Counted from the stretch's first letter, positions 8,595 to 17,728 are shown. The stretch: DNA of 64,000 bases from Azospirillaceae bacterium (GCA_031291675.1 JARLIO010000014.1:1-64000); one strand, 5' to 3'. Notes: generated by a model not told the origin, from the sequence alone. Program-made: numbers and translations.

Positions 8595-9752
8595 ATGGTG
8601 GCGAGAACCCAGGCCTCAATTTTTGATTGCGCAATCCTGGTCGTGGATGACACGGAGTTCAATCGATCGCTGATTGCGGCGATGTTGCGGCGTGCCGGCT
8701 TCACCCGGATCCATCACGCCACCGATGGCGTCGACGCCCTGCAGCAGATTGCGGAATCGCCGCCTGATCTGGTTATCCTCGATATCATGATGCCGGGGAT
8801 CAATGGCTTTGAGGTGTGTCGCCGGTTGCGCGGCAATCCGGCCTATGCCGACCTGCCGGTTCTGGTGCAAACCGCCCTGTCCGATTCCGAGGATCGCAAT
8901 CGCGCCTTTGCCGAGGGCACGACGGACCTGATCACCAAGCCGATCGATCGCAATGAGCTGGTGGCGCGGGTTCGAATCCATCTCGAAAATCGGCGTCTGA
9001 TCCGCGACCTCAAAATCTACCGGGCTCGCCTGGAGGCGGAGTTGGCACTGGTGCGTGACATGTTCGAGCATCTGCTGCCGGATCCGGAGCATGTCGATGG
9101 CCTGTTGCGCCGCTGTGGCATCCGTCTGCGGTCGATGACGCGGTTTGGTGCCGATCTGGGCGGCAGCGTGTGGGGACTGGCGCCCCTTGCCGAGGGGGGC
9201 TGCGGCTTGTGGCTGCTGGAAATGCGCGGGGCCGGCGTGACCATGGCCCTGAATGCCTTCCGGATGCACACGCTGATCAATGACCGGCTTGAGACCGTCG
9301 ATGATCCGATTGCCTTGCTGCGCGAGGTGCATGACGGGGTCGGCGAATCGCGGGCGCCTGATGATCCGGCGTCGATGCTTCTGGCGCGCCTGACCCCCGA
9401 TGGCGGCATCGTGCTGGTGGTGTCGGGCGGCAACCCACCGCTGCTGCGCCGCCGGTCATCCGGCGTGACCAACCTCGACATTGTTGCGGGTGCGGTGGCG
9501 GGCGAGGGTCGCGTCGTCGTCGATCTGGCGCCGGGGGAATGGCTGCTGCTCTATAGCGGCAGCGTCGCGACGGACGGCCAGCCCGTGCCGCGTGGCGAGG
9601 CGTGCCAGCAATGGGCGGCCTTGGTCGACCGGGCCGCTGGCGCTACCGATGCCGATGATGGCTCCCTGTCCCGAATCGTCGCGGCATTGGAAAGCGCCGG
9701 CGCCATCGCGGCCGGTCGCGACATTTGTCTTCTCATGCTGGAGCGGTTGTGA
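8595..9752 (+). CDS. Receiver-PP2C (SpoIIE-type) protein with degenerate phosphatase site
   Basis: A 385-aa protein with an N-terminal receiver domain (VVDDTEF; phospho-acceptor Asp63 in VILDIMMPG; Lys115 in TKPID), a helical linker and a SpoIIE/RsbU-like PP2C domain. The phosphatase domain keeps the fold-level landmarks (VSGGNPPLLRR, PGEWLLLYSGSV) but lacks metal ligands: the usual GGDFxD reads GGSVWG (Ser191 for Asp), the usual DxSGHG reads EMRGAG (Glu209 for Asp), and the C-terminal DD of the SDDLTLLVL strand is RDICLLML. It is therefore probably catalytically dead. It overlaps by four bases the next gene, which encodes an intact version of the same architecture, so duplication and divergence into a pseudoenzyme that titrates or regulates the switch is likely. 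Confidence 0.8.
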   Translation: MVARTQASIFDCAILVVDDTEFNRSLIAAMLRRAGFTRIHHATDGVDALQQIAESPPDLVILDIMMPGINGFEVCRRLRGNPAYADLPVLVQTALSDSEDRNRAFAEGTTDLITKPIDRNELVARVRIHLENRRLIRDLKIYRARLEAELALVRDMFEHLLPDPEHVDGLLRRCGIRLRSMTRFGADLGGSVWGLAPLAEGGCGLWLLEMRGAGVTMALNAFRMHTLINDRLETVDDPIALLREVHDGVGESRAPDDPASMLLARLTPDGGIVLVVSGGNPPLLRRRSSGVTNLDIVAGAVAGEGRVVVDLAPGEWLLLYSGSVATDGQPVPRGEACQQWAALVDRAAGATDADDGSLSRIVAALESAGAIAAGRDICLLMLERL

Positions 9753-10948
9753 CCGTGCGTATCGAATCGCCGTCTCGGCTCGACCTGTCGAATGGCGACC
9801 GCGCTCCCGAGGCTGCGGCGATCCTGGTGGTCGAGGACAACGAGATCAATCGCCAGGTGCTGATCGCGCTGCTGCGTCGCGGCGGCTTTTCCAATATCGG
9901 CTTCGCGGTGGATGGCACCGAGGCGCTGGCCCTGATCCCCGAATTTCAGCCCGATCTGGTCCTGCTCGACCTGATGATGCCGCGGCTTGACGGATTCGAC
10001 GTTTGTCGGCGCCTGCGGGCAGACCCGCGGTTTCATGATTTACCGATTTTGGTGCAAAGCAGCATGAAGCGGTCGGAGGACCGGTCCCGGGCCTTTGATG
10101 CCGGTGCCACCGACTATGTCACCAAACCGATCAATGCCCTGGAACTTCTGGCGCGGATCCGCATCCATCTGCAGAACCGGGCGCTGGTTCGCCGGCTTCA
10201 GGACTATCGGCAGCATCACGAAACCGATCTCGCCCTGGCGCGCAATATGCAGTTGCGGCTCTTGCCCCCGGCGGCGCGTCAGGATGAAGTGCGACGCCTC
10301 GGGCTTCGGCTGACCTCCCATTTTGCGCCGTCCTCGGAACTCGGCGGCGATTTCTGGGATCTGCGGATTCTTCCAGACGGGCGTCTTGCGGTGTGGCTGG
10401 TCGATTTCTCAGGTCATGGCGTCGGTGCCGCCGTAAACACGTTCCGTTTGCACACGATTCTGCGGCGCATGGCCATGGCGCCTTTCGATCCGGTGGGCCA
10501 TCTCGCCGCCTTGAACGAAAAGCTGTGCGGCCTTCTGCAATTTGGCCAGTTTGCGACCGTGCTGGTCGGCGTCGTGGATTGCGAATCGGGTCAATTCAGC
10601 TATGCCTCGGCCGGCGCGCCGCCACCCCTGGTCTGGGTTCCGGGCGATGACACACCGCGCTTCGGCAACAGCGCCGGGCTGCCGATTGGCATCCGCAGCG
10701 GGGCAACCTATCAGGCCCGTCAGATTCCACTGCCACCGGGGGGCCGGCTGCTGCTCTACAGCGACGCCGCCAGCGAGCTCTGGTGCGGTTCCGCGATGCT
10801 GGGGGAGGACGGGCTGGCCCGCATCGCCACCGAGGCCGGCGCCCAGGTCCCCGACGACCGTTTCCTGTCGGTTCTGGTCGACCGGTTGGCGGAACTGGGC
10901 CCGATGAGCGACGACCTGACCTTGCTGGTGCTGTCGCGCGACACCTGA
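9749..10948 (+). CDS. Receiver-PP2C (SpoIIE/RsbU-type) serine phosphatase
   Basis: A 399-aa response regulator whose output is a PP2C-type phosphatase. Receiver: VVEDNEIN, phospho-acceptor Asp74 in VLLDLMMP, Lys in TKPIN. Phosphatase: GGDFWD (Asp201, Asp204), VDFSGHG (Asp219), SAGAPPPLVW, GGRLLLYSDAA and SDDLTLLVL, all metal-binding positions intact. Such enzymes dephosphorylate STAS antagonists, here presumably the product of 7503-7808, releasing the partner switch when the receiver is phosphorylated. The GTG start at 9749 overlaps the preceding stop in a GTGA arrangement and has GGAG five bases upstream; the frame open from 9725 is an internal extension. No cognate histidine kinase is adjacent. 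Confidence 0.88.
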   Translation: MTVRIESPSRLDLSNGDRAPEAAAILVVEDNEINRQVLIALLRRGGFSNIGFAVDGTEALALIPEFQPDLVLLDLMMPRLDGFDVCRRLRADPRFHDLPILVQSSMKRSEDRSRAFDAGATDYVTKPINALELLARIRIHLQNRALVRRLQDYRQHHETDLALARNMQLRLLPPAARQDEVRRLGLRLTSHFAPSSELGGDFWDLRILPDGRLAVWLVDFSGHGVGAAVNTFRLHTILRRMAMAPFDPVGHLAALNEKLCGLLQFGQFATVLVGVVDCESGQFSYASAGAPPPLVWVPGDDTPRFGNSAGLPIGIRSGATYQARQIPLPPGGRLLLYSDAASELWCGSAMLGEDGLARIATEAGAQVPDDRFLSVLVDRLAELGPMSDDLTLLVLSRDT

Positions 10949-10977
10949 CCCGAGCCGCCGGCACCGCGGCAAGGCTA

Positions 10978-11589
10978 CTAGAAGTTGTAGCCGACCCGCA
11001 TGCCCCAGGTCTCAAGGCCTTCGTTGGTCTTGTTGAAGATCCCGGCATTGGAGATGTGGTCGATATAGGCCGAAATGTCCCAGGTCTCGGTCAGGTGCCA
11101 ACCGATATCGATCGCCGAGCGGAATTGCCACACCGATCCCAGCAATTTCTGATCATTGGCCAGGGTGCCGTGCTGGCGGCCGTCATCAAAGGCCAGGCCG
11201 AATGATGGCTCGAGGAACAGCGGCGACAGCGAGGCGATGTCGAGCGCGTCCTGGAATGGCCGGAATTCCCAGGTCAATCCAAAATAGGCGAAATCCGTTT
11301 TACCCTGGAAGTTCTTGGTGCCACCGATCATGGGACGGGGCCGGAAAATGAACAGCGAATCGGGCGCGCCCAGAGGCTGTAACAGCACTTCTAGGTTCAG
11401 GTCCCAGCCCTTCTCGGGCGTCCTGTCGGAAATTGGTGGGGCGTCATGGGCCAGGACACCGCCGCGGATCTCTGAGGGCATGAACCACGCCGGAGCTGAC
11501 GCGGGTGCCGGGGCAGGCGCTTCCTGCGCCAAAGCCGGGATGGCGCACAGAACCGTGCCCAACACCCCCAACACATATTTCAATCCCAT
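10978..11589 (-). CDS. PagL-like lipid A 3-O-deacylase / acyloxyacyl hydrolase
   Basis: A 203-aa outer membrane beta-barrel protein expected to remove an acyl chain from lipid A. A signal peptide runs to about residue 21 (ending PALAQ), followed by an Ala/Pro spacer and alternating barrel strands ending in the aromatic C-terminus VGYNF typical of outer membrane proteins. The catalytic signature is DHISNAGIFNKTNEGLE: His178 and Ser180 match the PagL His-x-Ser pair, and Glu193 is the likely third residue. The ATG at 11589 has AGGAG six bases upstream and is preferred over the longer frame to 11622. It is convergent with the phosphatase gene; the two stops are about 30 bases apart. Confidence 0.8.
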   Translation of the reverse strand: MGLKYVLGVLGTVLCAIPALAQEAPAPAPASAPAWFMPSEIRGGVLAHDAPPISDRTPEKGWDLNLEVLLQPLGAPDSLFIFRPRPMIGGTKNFQGKTDFAYFGLTWEFRPFQDALDIASLSPLFLEPSFGLAFDDGRQHGTLANDQKLLGSVWQFRSAIDIGWHLTETWDISAYIDHISNAGIFNKTNEGLETWGMRVGYNF

Positions 11590-11817
11590 CTTTGGCTCCT
11601 GCGGCGCGGTCTGTTCAACCACGAACCGGTACGGGAGCCGGGCGCTCCTGCCAAGCTGATGTTGTAGGGCCGAACGACTTTTCCGTGAGGTGTTGCTCTC
11701 GCGTTGTCATTTTGCAACGGCCGCAGCGGAATGGCTGTCGATGACTACCGCCGCGGCTCTCTTCCAAAAGACGGTCTCGCTGTCCAAATCACCGGCGTCC
11801 CGCATCGTTGCCGGTGA

Positions 11818-12693
11818 TTAGAGAACGGGAACCCCGATCTCATGGTCGATCGCCGTCAACGGGGTGGCCGTGGCTTCCCCGTCATCCGGCAGCGAAAGAT
11901 CGATCGGATAGGTCGGCAACCGTACAGCCAGATAGCGTTCCCGAATGGTCCGCAGGGTTGGATCGAGGTTCTGCTCGAAACGGATGATTTCCGGCGTGGC
12001 GAGCTCCAGAATGAGCGGATCAATCGGCACGAACGGGACGGGTTGGCGCCTCAAGACATAATCGCCGTACCATTCGGCTTCGAACGGTGCCGTGAGCAAC
12101 AGGTCCAGGAACGAAAGACCGAGCGGTTCCATCAGCTCCGTCACCATCTTGCGACAGACGGCAGCACAGAAAATCGGCCCCGGCTGGAACGAAACCTGGT
12201 GGCCGGTGCGGCCGAGCGCGTTCATGATCTGCTGCTTGTGACCTTTGATTCGCTCATCGATGGCAACCATCGTGCGGTGGTGTTTGGTGGCCAAGGCGAT
12301 CAGGCGGCCGCGTTCCCGGCCGCTGGTGCACACCAGATAGGGATGGACGCCGTCAAAGAGGAAGTCGGCAGCATGGAACGGACGCAAAAAAACGTCATCG
12401 GAGTCGACGATGAAATAATTGTCGGCAAGGCGCGTCTCGTGGAAATGAAATTTCACGAGTTGTTGCGAGAGCCACGATTGTTCAACATCGCGTTCCAACA
12501 CATCTTCATCATGGATCAGGATCAGGCCTGACATTCCGAAACGGTCGATAAACAGAGAGCGGTCAGCTCGCGGAATGCACAGGAAAAACGGTAACGCTTC
12601 TGAATTATGACGGCGTATCGAGTCGATGAGGCGTTCGACTTTGTCCAGATCATTTCTGTAACTTTTACAAAAAACAGCAATTGAATTCGCCAC
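11818..12693 (-). CDS. DUF6492-family protein, glycosyltransferase-like
   Basis: A 291-aa cytosolic protein of a family usually labelled DUF6492 and thought to have a GT-A-like fold. It begins with SIAVFCKSYRNDL, has the acidic FIVDSDDVFLRPF segment (about residue 100), which could be a DxD-type metal site, and contains VSFQPGPIFCAAVC and EAEWYGDYVL, patterns shared with uncharacterised polysaccharide-cluster glycosyltransferases. The GTG at 12693 follows TCTCCTT read in reverse (AAGGAGA, spacing five), which decides the start; the longer frame to 12747 has no comparable site. It stands alone; its neighbours are not polysaccharide genes. The 228 bases before the PagL-like gene hold no gene. 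Confidence 0.6.
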   Translation of the reverse strand: MANSIAVFCKSYRNDLDKVERLIDSIRRHNSEALPFFLCIPRADRSLFIDRFGMSGLILIHDEDVLERDVEQSWLSQQLVKFHFHETRLADNYFIVDSDDVFLRPFHAADFLFDGVHPYLVCTSGRERGRLIALATKHHRTMVAIDERIKGHKQQIMNALGRTGHQVSFQPGPIFCAAVCRKMVTELMEPLGLSFLDLLLTAPFEAEWYGDYVLRRQPVPFVPIDPLILELATPEIIRFEQNLDPTLRTIRERYLAVRLPTYPIDLSLPDDGEATATPLTAIDHEIGVPVL

Positions 12694-12855
12694 CAGCGTC
12701 TCCTTGAACGACGTTATAACAACGGCCAAGAAGAATAGCCGTTGCATTCGAACGCCACGCAGTCTTCATCCCCTGCAATCCCCAACGGTACCGCAACCGC
12801 CATCATGATTTGCTTTCGCGGTGTTGTCAGATAACGACCGTCCGACGAACCTCCC

Positions 12856-14724
12856 TCAGGCCGGCTGGGGGCCAAACAGCGGCGCCCAGGGCGCCGGGCC
12901 CTTGAACAGGGCGGTAACCTGTTCCGCGGGCAGGGGGTGCGCCAGCAGATAGCCCTGACCGCAATGGCACCCAAGACCGTCCAGCGCCGCCAGTTCGTGC
13001 GTCGTCTCGATCCCTTCGACGATGACGCCAAGCCCGAGCGCCCGGCCGAGATCGGCGATCACCCGGATGATTTCCCGGTTGCCGGAGCGGTTCGACATCG
13101 CATCGACAAAACTGCGATCGATCTTCAGGCTGTCGACCGGCAATTGGTGCAGATAGCTGAAGGCCGAATAACCGGTGCCGAAATCATCCAGTGACAGGCG
13201 CACGCCCAATGCTTTCAGCCGGTGCAGCATCTCCAGGGCGGCGTCGGGGTTGGTCATCAGCGCGCTCTCGGTGATTTCGAGCTTGAGTCGCGAGCCGGGA
13301 AGACCGGTGTCGCCTAGAAGGGTGGCGATGTCCTCCGCCAGTTGCGGGTTCGCCAATTGGCGCGGCGACAGGTTGACGGCGACAAACAGCTCGGCCGCGG
13401 CGGGATAGCACCGCGTCCAGGCCATCAATTGCGTGCAGGCGCGGCGCAACACCGATCCACCAACGGCGTCGATCAAGCCGGTCTCTTCGGCGATCGGAAT
13501 CGCGATCCCCGGTGGTATCGTGCCGCGCCGTGGATGGGTCCAGCGCATCAGGGCTTCAAAGCCGACCAGGTGCCCACTGGAGAGGTCGACGATCGGCTGG
13601 TACGCGTTCCACAGCAGGCCGGCTTCCGGAGCCAAGGCGCGGGGGGCATCGGTGTCGTGATCCAGCGCCCGGCGCAGATCATGTTCGGTTTCCTGGACTT
13701 CGACCAGGCGTGCCCGCATCGCGGAATTGAACCAGCCATGAGCGGCGCCACCGGCACGCCGAACCTGATAGGCGGCGATTTCGGCATCACGCAACAATGA
13801 TTCGCCATCGGGATTGGCTTTGGGCATGGCGTCGGGATCGGCCTGGGTGATGCCGATGCTGACGCCGAGCCGCAATTCCCGGCCATCGATCGGAAACGGT
13901 TGCTGCAACGCTTCGGTGATCGCTTCGACCCGACGTGTCGCGGCCGCGGCGATTGTCGCGTCCTGGCTCCCGACCTGTTCGATGACCAGGCCAAAGTCGT
14001 CGCTGTAGAGCCGTGCCAGGAAATCGCGCGGGGCCAGAATCTTGCGGATGCGTTCGATGAACGCGATCAGGATCCGGTGGCCGATATCGTGGCCGAGGCT
14101 GTTCTTGAGCATGCGGTAACGGTCGATGTCGATGACCAGCAACACGATCGGCTGTTGCCCGGCCAGAAGACGCTTCATCTGCTCCAGCAGGGCTGCCCGG
14201 TTCGGCAGGCCGGTCTGCGGGTCCTGATAGGCCAGTTCCTGCAGGCGCTGCTCGTAGGCGCGGCGTTCGGTGAGATCGCGCACCGAAACCGAAAAGAGAT
14301 CGCGACCCTCAAGGCACCGCTCGGCGATCACGATCTCCGCCGGGAAAACACGATTAAGGGCGTGAAAGGCCAAAATCTCTGATTGGTGGAGATGGCCATG
14401 GCGCCGTGGTGACGCGAAATAACGGGCCATCAGCGGGCCGTTGTGATGGACCGCAGGCGGCGATCCGATCAGGTCTGAAACCGGGCGCCCCAGAATCTCG
14501 GCGCGGCGAAAGCCGAAAAGCGCCTCGGCCGCGGACGAAAAACTGACAATCTTGCCGTCTGCTTCGACATCGATGATGCAGGCCACGGGCGGATGGTGAT
14601 CGAGGATGGCATGATCCGCTGCGGGAGACCGAGGGACGGGCGGGGCGACGGCCTGTGTTGCGTGGCTGTCCCGATCGTCCAGGGCGCTTGCCTTGGGTGA
14701 CCCGGTCGCTGCGTCTTTCAACAT
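12856..14724 (-). CDS. PAS-GGDEF-EAL protein, probable c-di-GMP phosphodiesterase
   Basis: A 622-aa cytosolic signalling protein. A PAS domain (about residues 38-155: DVEADGKIVSFSSAAEALFGF) is followed by a GGDEF domain (160-330) and an EAL domain (about 365-615). The GGDEF active-site motif is degenerate (YSDDF at residues 240-244), so cyclase activity is unlikely, although it may still bind GTP and regulate. The EAL domain is complete: GFEALMRW (Glu390), DDFGTGYSAFSYL, KIDRSF and VIVEGIET retain the metal and catalytic residues for c-di-GMP hydrolysis. No membrane segment is present. Together with the pleD gene at 21923, the window encodes both a likely producer and a likely degrader of c-di-GMP. 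Confidence 0.88.
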   Translation of the reverse strand: MLKDAATGSPKASALDDRDSHATQAVAPPVPRSPAADHAILDHHPPVACIIDVEADGKIVSFSSAAEALFGFRRAEILGRPVSDLIGSPPAVHHNGPLMARYFASPRRHGHLHQSEILAFHALNRVFPAEIVIAERCLEGRDLFSVSVRDLTERRAYEQRLQELAYQDPQTGLPNRAALLEQMKRLLAGQQPIVLLVIDIDRYRMLKNSLGHDIGHRILIAFIERIRKILAPRDFLARLYSDDFGLVIEQVGSQDATIAAAATRRVEAITEALQQPFPIDGRELRLGVSIGITQADPDAMPKANPDGESLLRDAEIAAYQVRRAGGAAHGWFNSAMRARLVEVQETEHDLRRALDHDTDAPRALAPEAGLLWNAYQPIVDLSSGHLVGFEALMRWTHPRRGTIPPGIAIPIAEETGLIDAVGGSVLRRACTQLMAWTRCYPAAAELFVAVNLSPRQLANPQLAEDIATLLGDTGLPGSRLKLEITESALMTNPDAALEMLHRLKALGVRLSLDDFGTGYSAFSYLHQLPVDSLKIDRSFVDAMSNRSGNREIIRVIADLGRALGLGVIVEGIETTHELAALDGLGCHCGQGYLLAHPLPAEQVTALFKGPAPWAPLFGPQPA

Positions 14725-15143
14725 CGTCTGTCCTACGGTTCAGCCGTCGACACATCAGGGTCTGCGGCACGCCCAAGTTCTTGGCGAGAAAAGGGAATTA
14801 CGTCCGAACCAGACCGCGAGTGAGCGCGGGGCGTTTCCATTTTTTAATAATGTAACATCGCTTGATGGTGCGGCGCCACCAGGAATCACCGACCCGTGCT
14901 TTGGATGGGTTTTCATCACCGCCGCCCAAGTCGGGCAATGATCCCCGAGAGTGTTTCCCGGCCTGGTTGGTTCCGGTTGAGCGTAGAAGATGCCACAAAA
15001 CAAAGAGCCACAGCGGTTTCCGATCCAACGTGAGCGCAAACCGCTCTAGAGTGGGCCCCCGGTGCCGGCCGTTGACGAGGCGGCGCCGCAGCCGGTCGCG
15101 GGGGCTCGTGGCGCGGGCCCGTTTCTGAGGGGATAAGGTTACC
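14725..15143. other. Divergent intergenic region between EAL gene and queC
   Basis: The 419 bases separate two divergent genes and must hold both promoters. I see no coding frame with good features, no tRNA and no preQ1 riboswitch motif. The only clear structure is an inverted repeat at 15012-15045. The queC start is preceded by GGGGATAAGG, a serviceable ribosome binding site. Confidence 0.6.
15012..15045. repeat. Inverted repeat upstream of queC
   Basis: AGCGGTTT at 15012-15019 is matched exactly by AAACCGCT at 15038-15045, with an 18-base spacer. It lies about 100 bases before the queC start. It could be a regulator binding site or a hairpin in the leader RNA. Confidence 0.5.
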
Positions 15144-15860
15144 ATGGGATCCGAGCAACCGGAATCATCCGCGGCGCTGGTGTTGTTTTCCGGCGGCCAG
15201 GACTCCACCACCTGCCTGGCCTGGGCTCTGAGTCGATTTGATCGGGTGGAAACGATCGGCTTCGACTATGGCCAACGCCATGGCGTCGAACTGGAATGCC
15301 GCCTCACGGTGCTCGATCGGCTGCGCCGGGAATTTCCTGCCTGGGCGCCGGCCCTGGGGGCTGACCACCGGATCGATCTGACCGTGCTGGGCCAGATCAG
15401 CGAGACCGCGCTGACCAGCCAGGCTGAAATCACGATGAACCGTGATGGACTGCCCAACACCTTCGTTCCGGGTCGCAACATCCTGTTTCTGACCATGGCG
15501 GCGGCGGTCGCCTATCGTCGCGGGATCCGCCATCTGGTCGGCGGCATGTGCGAGACCGACTTCTCGGGCTACCCCGATTGCCGCGACGACACCGTCAAGG
15601 CGGTCCAGGTCGCGCTCAATCTGGGGATGGACCGGCGCTTTGTGGTCGACACCCCGCTGATGTGGCTCGACAAGGCGGAAACCTGGGCGCTGGCGGAACA
15701 GTTGGGCGGGCCGGAACTGGTGACGCTGATCGTCGAGGACAGTCACACCTGCTATTACGGCGATCGGTCGCATCGCCACGCCTGGGGCTATGGCTGCGGA
15801 CAATGTCCCGCCTGTGCGCTGCGGGCACGCGGCTTCGAGGGTTGGCTGGCCGGCCGATGA
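15144..15860 (+). CDS. queC: 7-cyano-7-deazaguanine synthase
   Basis: QueC (238 aa) converts 7-carboxy-7-deazaguanine to preQ0 using ATP and ammonia in queuosine biosynthesis. The PP-loop ATP site is [15 protein letters not shown] (about residues 13-27). [11 protein letters not shown] and [14 protein letters not shown] are characteristic. The zinc site is provided by cysteines in HTCYYG and [10 protein letters not shown] near the C-terminus. queD follows 61 bases downstream on the same strand, so the two are probably cotranscribed; queE is not in the window. The length is normal for the family. Confidence 0.93.
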   Translation: MGSEQPESSAALVLFSGGQDSTTCLAWALSRFDRVETIGFDYGQRHGVELECRLTVLDRLRREFPAWAPALGADHRIDLTVLGQISETALTSQAEITMNRDGLPNTFVPGRNILFLTMAAAVAYRRGIRHLVGGMCETDFSGYPDCRDDTVKAVQVALNLGMDRRFVVDTPLMWLDKAETWALAEQLGGPELVTLIVEDSHTCYYGDRSHRHAWGYGCGQCPACALRARGFEGWLAGR

Positions 15861-15921
15861 CCGCGGCCCCGGATTCGCCGCCCGGCGGATGGATCCGGAC
15901 GCGATCGCAGAGGGATCCCGA

Positions 15922-16491
15922 ATGTTCAGCCTGGAATTCACCCGCCGCTTCGCCATGGCCCACCGTTTTCTCGGTGATGACGCCGGCAAATGCGCCGTAC
16001 CCCATGGTCATAACGAGGAGGTCACGGTTCGGCTGGTGCCGGCTGCGCCGGCGCGGCTCGACGGCAGCACCAACATGGTTGAACCGTTCGACCGGGCCAA
16101 GCGCTTGTGGCACCGCTGGATCGACGAACATGTCGATCACGCCTTTCAGCTATCCGAGCGCGACCCGATGATTGCCTGGTTCCGCGATTTCGAACCGTTG
16201 CGGCTGGACCGGTTGCTGATCACGCCCGGCGACCCGACGACCGAGGTCCTGGCCTGTTGTTTCATGGCCAAGATCACCGCGTTTCTGGCGTTGGATGGCG
16301 GTCGGCTGCACTGCACCATGATCCGGATCGCCGAAACCCCGACCAATGCCCTGTGCTTTGACGGCGACCCGGCGGATTGGTTGCCCGCCGAGAGCGCACC
16401 GGCAATGGCGCCGCCATGGTGGCGGCGCGCCGACATGGCGATCAACGACCTCGTCCCGCGGGGCGCACCCGCGGTGGTGGCGTCACGGTGA
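15922..16491 (+). CDS. queD: 6-carboxytetrahydropterin synthase-like protein
   Basis: QueD-family enzyme (189 aa) that makes 6-carboxytetrahydropterin from dihydroneopterin triphosphate, the first committed step of queuosine synthesis. Motifs: FAMAHRF (first zinc His), GKCAVPHGHNEEV (catalytic Cys plus two zinc His) and the PTTEVLACC segment. At 189 aa it is longer than the usual 120-140; the extra length is a Trp/Pro-rich tail after about residue 150 with no known role. The ATG at 15922 follows AGAGGG with seven bases of spacing; an in-frame ATG at 15889 is less well placed. Its position after queC supports the pathway assignment. Confidence 0.85.
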   Translation: MFSLEFTRRFAMAHRFLGDDAGKCAVPHGHNEEVTVRLVPAAPARLDGSTNMVEPFDRAKRLWHRWIDEHVDHAFQLSERDPMIAWFRDFEPLRLDRLLITPGDPTTEVLACCFMAKITAFLALDGGRLHCTMIRIAETPTNALCFDGDPADWLPAESAPAMAPPWWRRADMAINDLVPRGAPAVVASR

Positions 16492-16546
16492 CGGCGTAAG
16501 CCGACACGCCCGCGTCACTCAGGCGGTGTCGCTCAGGGGGGGGCGC

Positions 16547-17728
16547 TCAGGATGCCGGCACGGGCGCCGTTTCGGCCGCGTCGAGATGCACCAGCGTCAC
16601 CCGCTTGTCGGCAATCGCGAGGGCGAGGCGTCCGTGCTTCAGGGCCAGGGCCGCTTCGCCGAACAGGTCGCGGCGCCATCCTTTCAGGGCGGGAACCGGG
16701 GCGTCATCATCCGCGGCGATCGCCTCCAGGTCGGCGGCATTGGCGACCAGCTTGGTTGCGACATGGTTGTCGTCGCAGACCATCTTCAGCAGCACCCGCA
16801 GCAGCTCGATGATCGGGGCAATGCCCGGCGGCGGCTCCATCCGCGGTTCCAGGGTCGGCAGTTCCGAGTCGGGCAGCGCCAGACCCCGCTCCACCGCGGC
16901 CATGAGTTCAACGCCAAAACGACCCTCGGCGACGCTGCGGCCCAGCCCCCGGGTCCGCGCCAGGTCGTCGATCGTCCGCGGGCCATGGGCGGCGATCTCC
17001 AGGAGCGCCTCGTCGCGCAGCACGCGACTGCGCGGCAGATCCTTGCGCTGGGCCTCGCGTTCCCGCCACGCCGCAACTTCCTTCAGCAGGGCCAGAAAGC
17101 GGGGCTTGTCGCTGCGCACCTTGAGGCGGCGCCAGGCCTGGTCGGGTTCGGCCTGATAGGTCGCCGGATCGGTCAGGATCGCCAGCTCTTCGTCAAGCCA
17201 ACTGACGCGACCATTGCGCTGCAGCCGGCGCATCAACTTTTCATAGGCCGGTCGCAAATGGACGACGTCGGCGAGCGCGTAATCGAGCTGACGCGGCGTC
17301 AGGGGCCGGGCCGACCAGTCGGTAAACCGGCTTGATTTGTCGATCCGGACGCCGGTCAGCTTGGCGATCAGGGTCTCGTAACCGACGCTATCGCCAAAGC
17401 CGCATACCATCGCCGCGACCTGGGTGTCGAACAGGGGCGCCGGAATGCGGCCGGACAGGTGGAAGAAGATCTCGACGTCCTGGCGGGCGGCGTGAAACAC
17501 CTTGAGGACGTTCGTATCGTCAAGCAACCGGAACAAGGGCGCCAGGTCAATGCCTTCGGCCAGGGGGTCGACCGAGAACGCCGCCTGCGGCCCGGCGATC
17601 TGGACCAGGCAGAGCTTGGGCCAGAAGGTCTTTTCCCGCATGAATTCGGTGTCGACGGTGATGAAATCGGCTGTAGCGAGCTGAGCGCACGCTGCGTCGA
17701 GGGTTGCGGTGTCGGTGATCAGGGTCAT
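16547..17728 (-). CDS. rnd: Ribonuclease D
   Basis: 3'-5' exoribonuclease that trims tRNA precursors. The 393-aa protein has the DEDD exonuclease core: ITVDTEFMRE (Asp26, Glu28), VFHAARQDVEIF (second conserved Asp) and YALADVVHLRPAYEKL (third Asp and the Tyr-containing motif III). HRDC-like helical domains follow: REREAQRKDLPRSRVLRDEALLEIA is the usual start of the first. The start MTLITDTATL at 17728 matches the family; the open frame continues to 17746 without support. It is convergent with queD; the 55 bases between hold a run of eight G. It is divergent from aspS. Confidence 0.9.
   Translation of the reverse strand: MTLITDTATLDAACAQLATADFITVDTEFMREKTFWPKLCLVQIAGPQAAFSVDPLAEGIDLAPLFRLLDDTNVLKVFHAARQDVEIFFHLSGRIPAPLFDTQVAAMVCGFGDSVGYETLIAKLTGVRIDKSSRFTDWSARPLTPRQLDYALADVVHLRPAYEKLMRRLQRNGRVSWLDEELAILTDPATYQAEPDQAWRRLKVRSDKPRFLALLKEVAAWREREAQRKDLPRSRVLRDEALLEIAAHGPRTIDDLARTRGLGRSVAEGRFGVELMAAVERGLALPDSELPTLEPRMEPPPGIAPIIELLRVLLKMVCDDNHVATKLVANAADLEAIAADDDAPVPALKGWRRDLFGEAALALKHGRLALAIADKRVTLVHLDAAETAPVPAS

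Noticed and set aside
14725-15143. preQ1 riboswitch upstream of queC
   Set aside because: No stretch matches the preQ1-I or preQ1-II core; only a plain inverted repeat is present.
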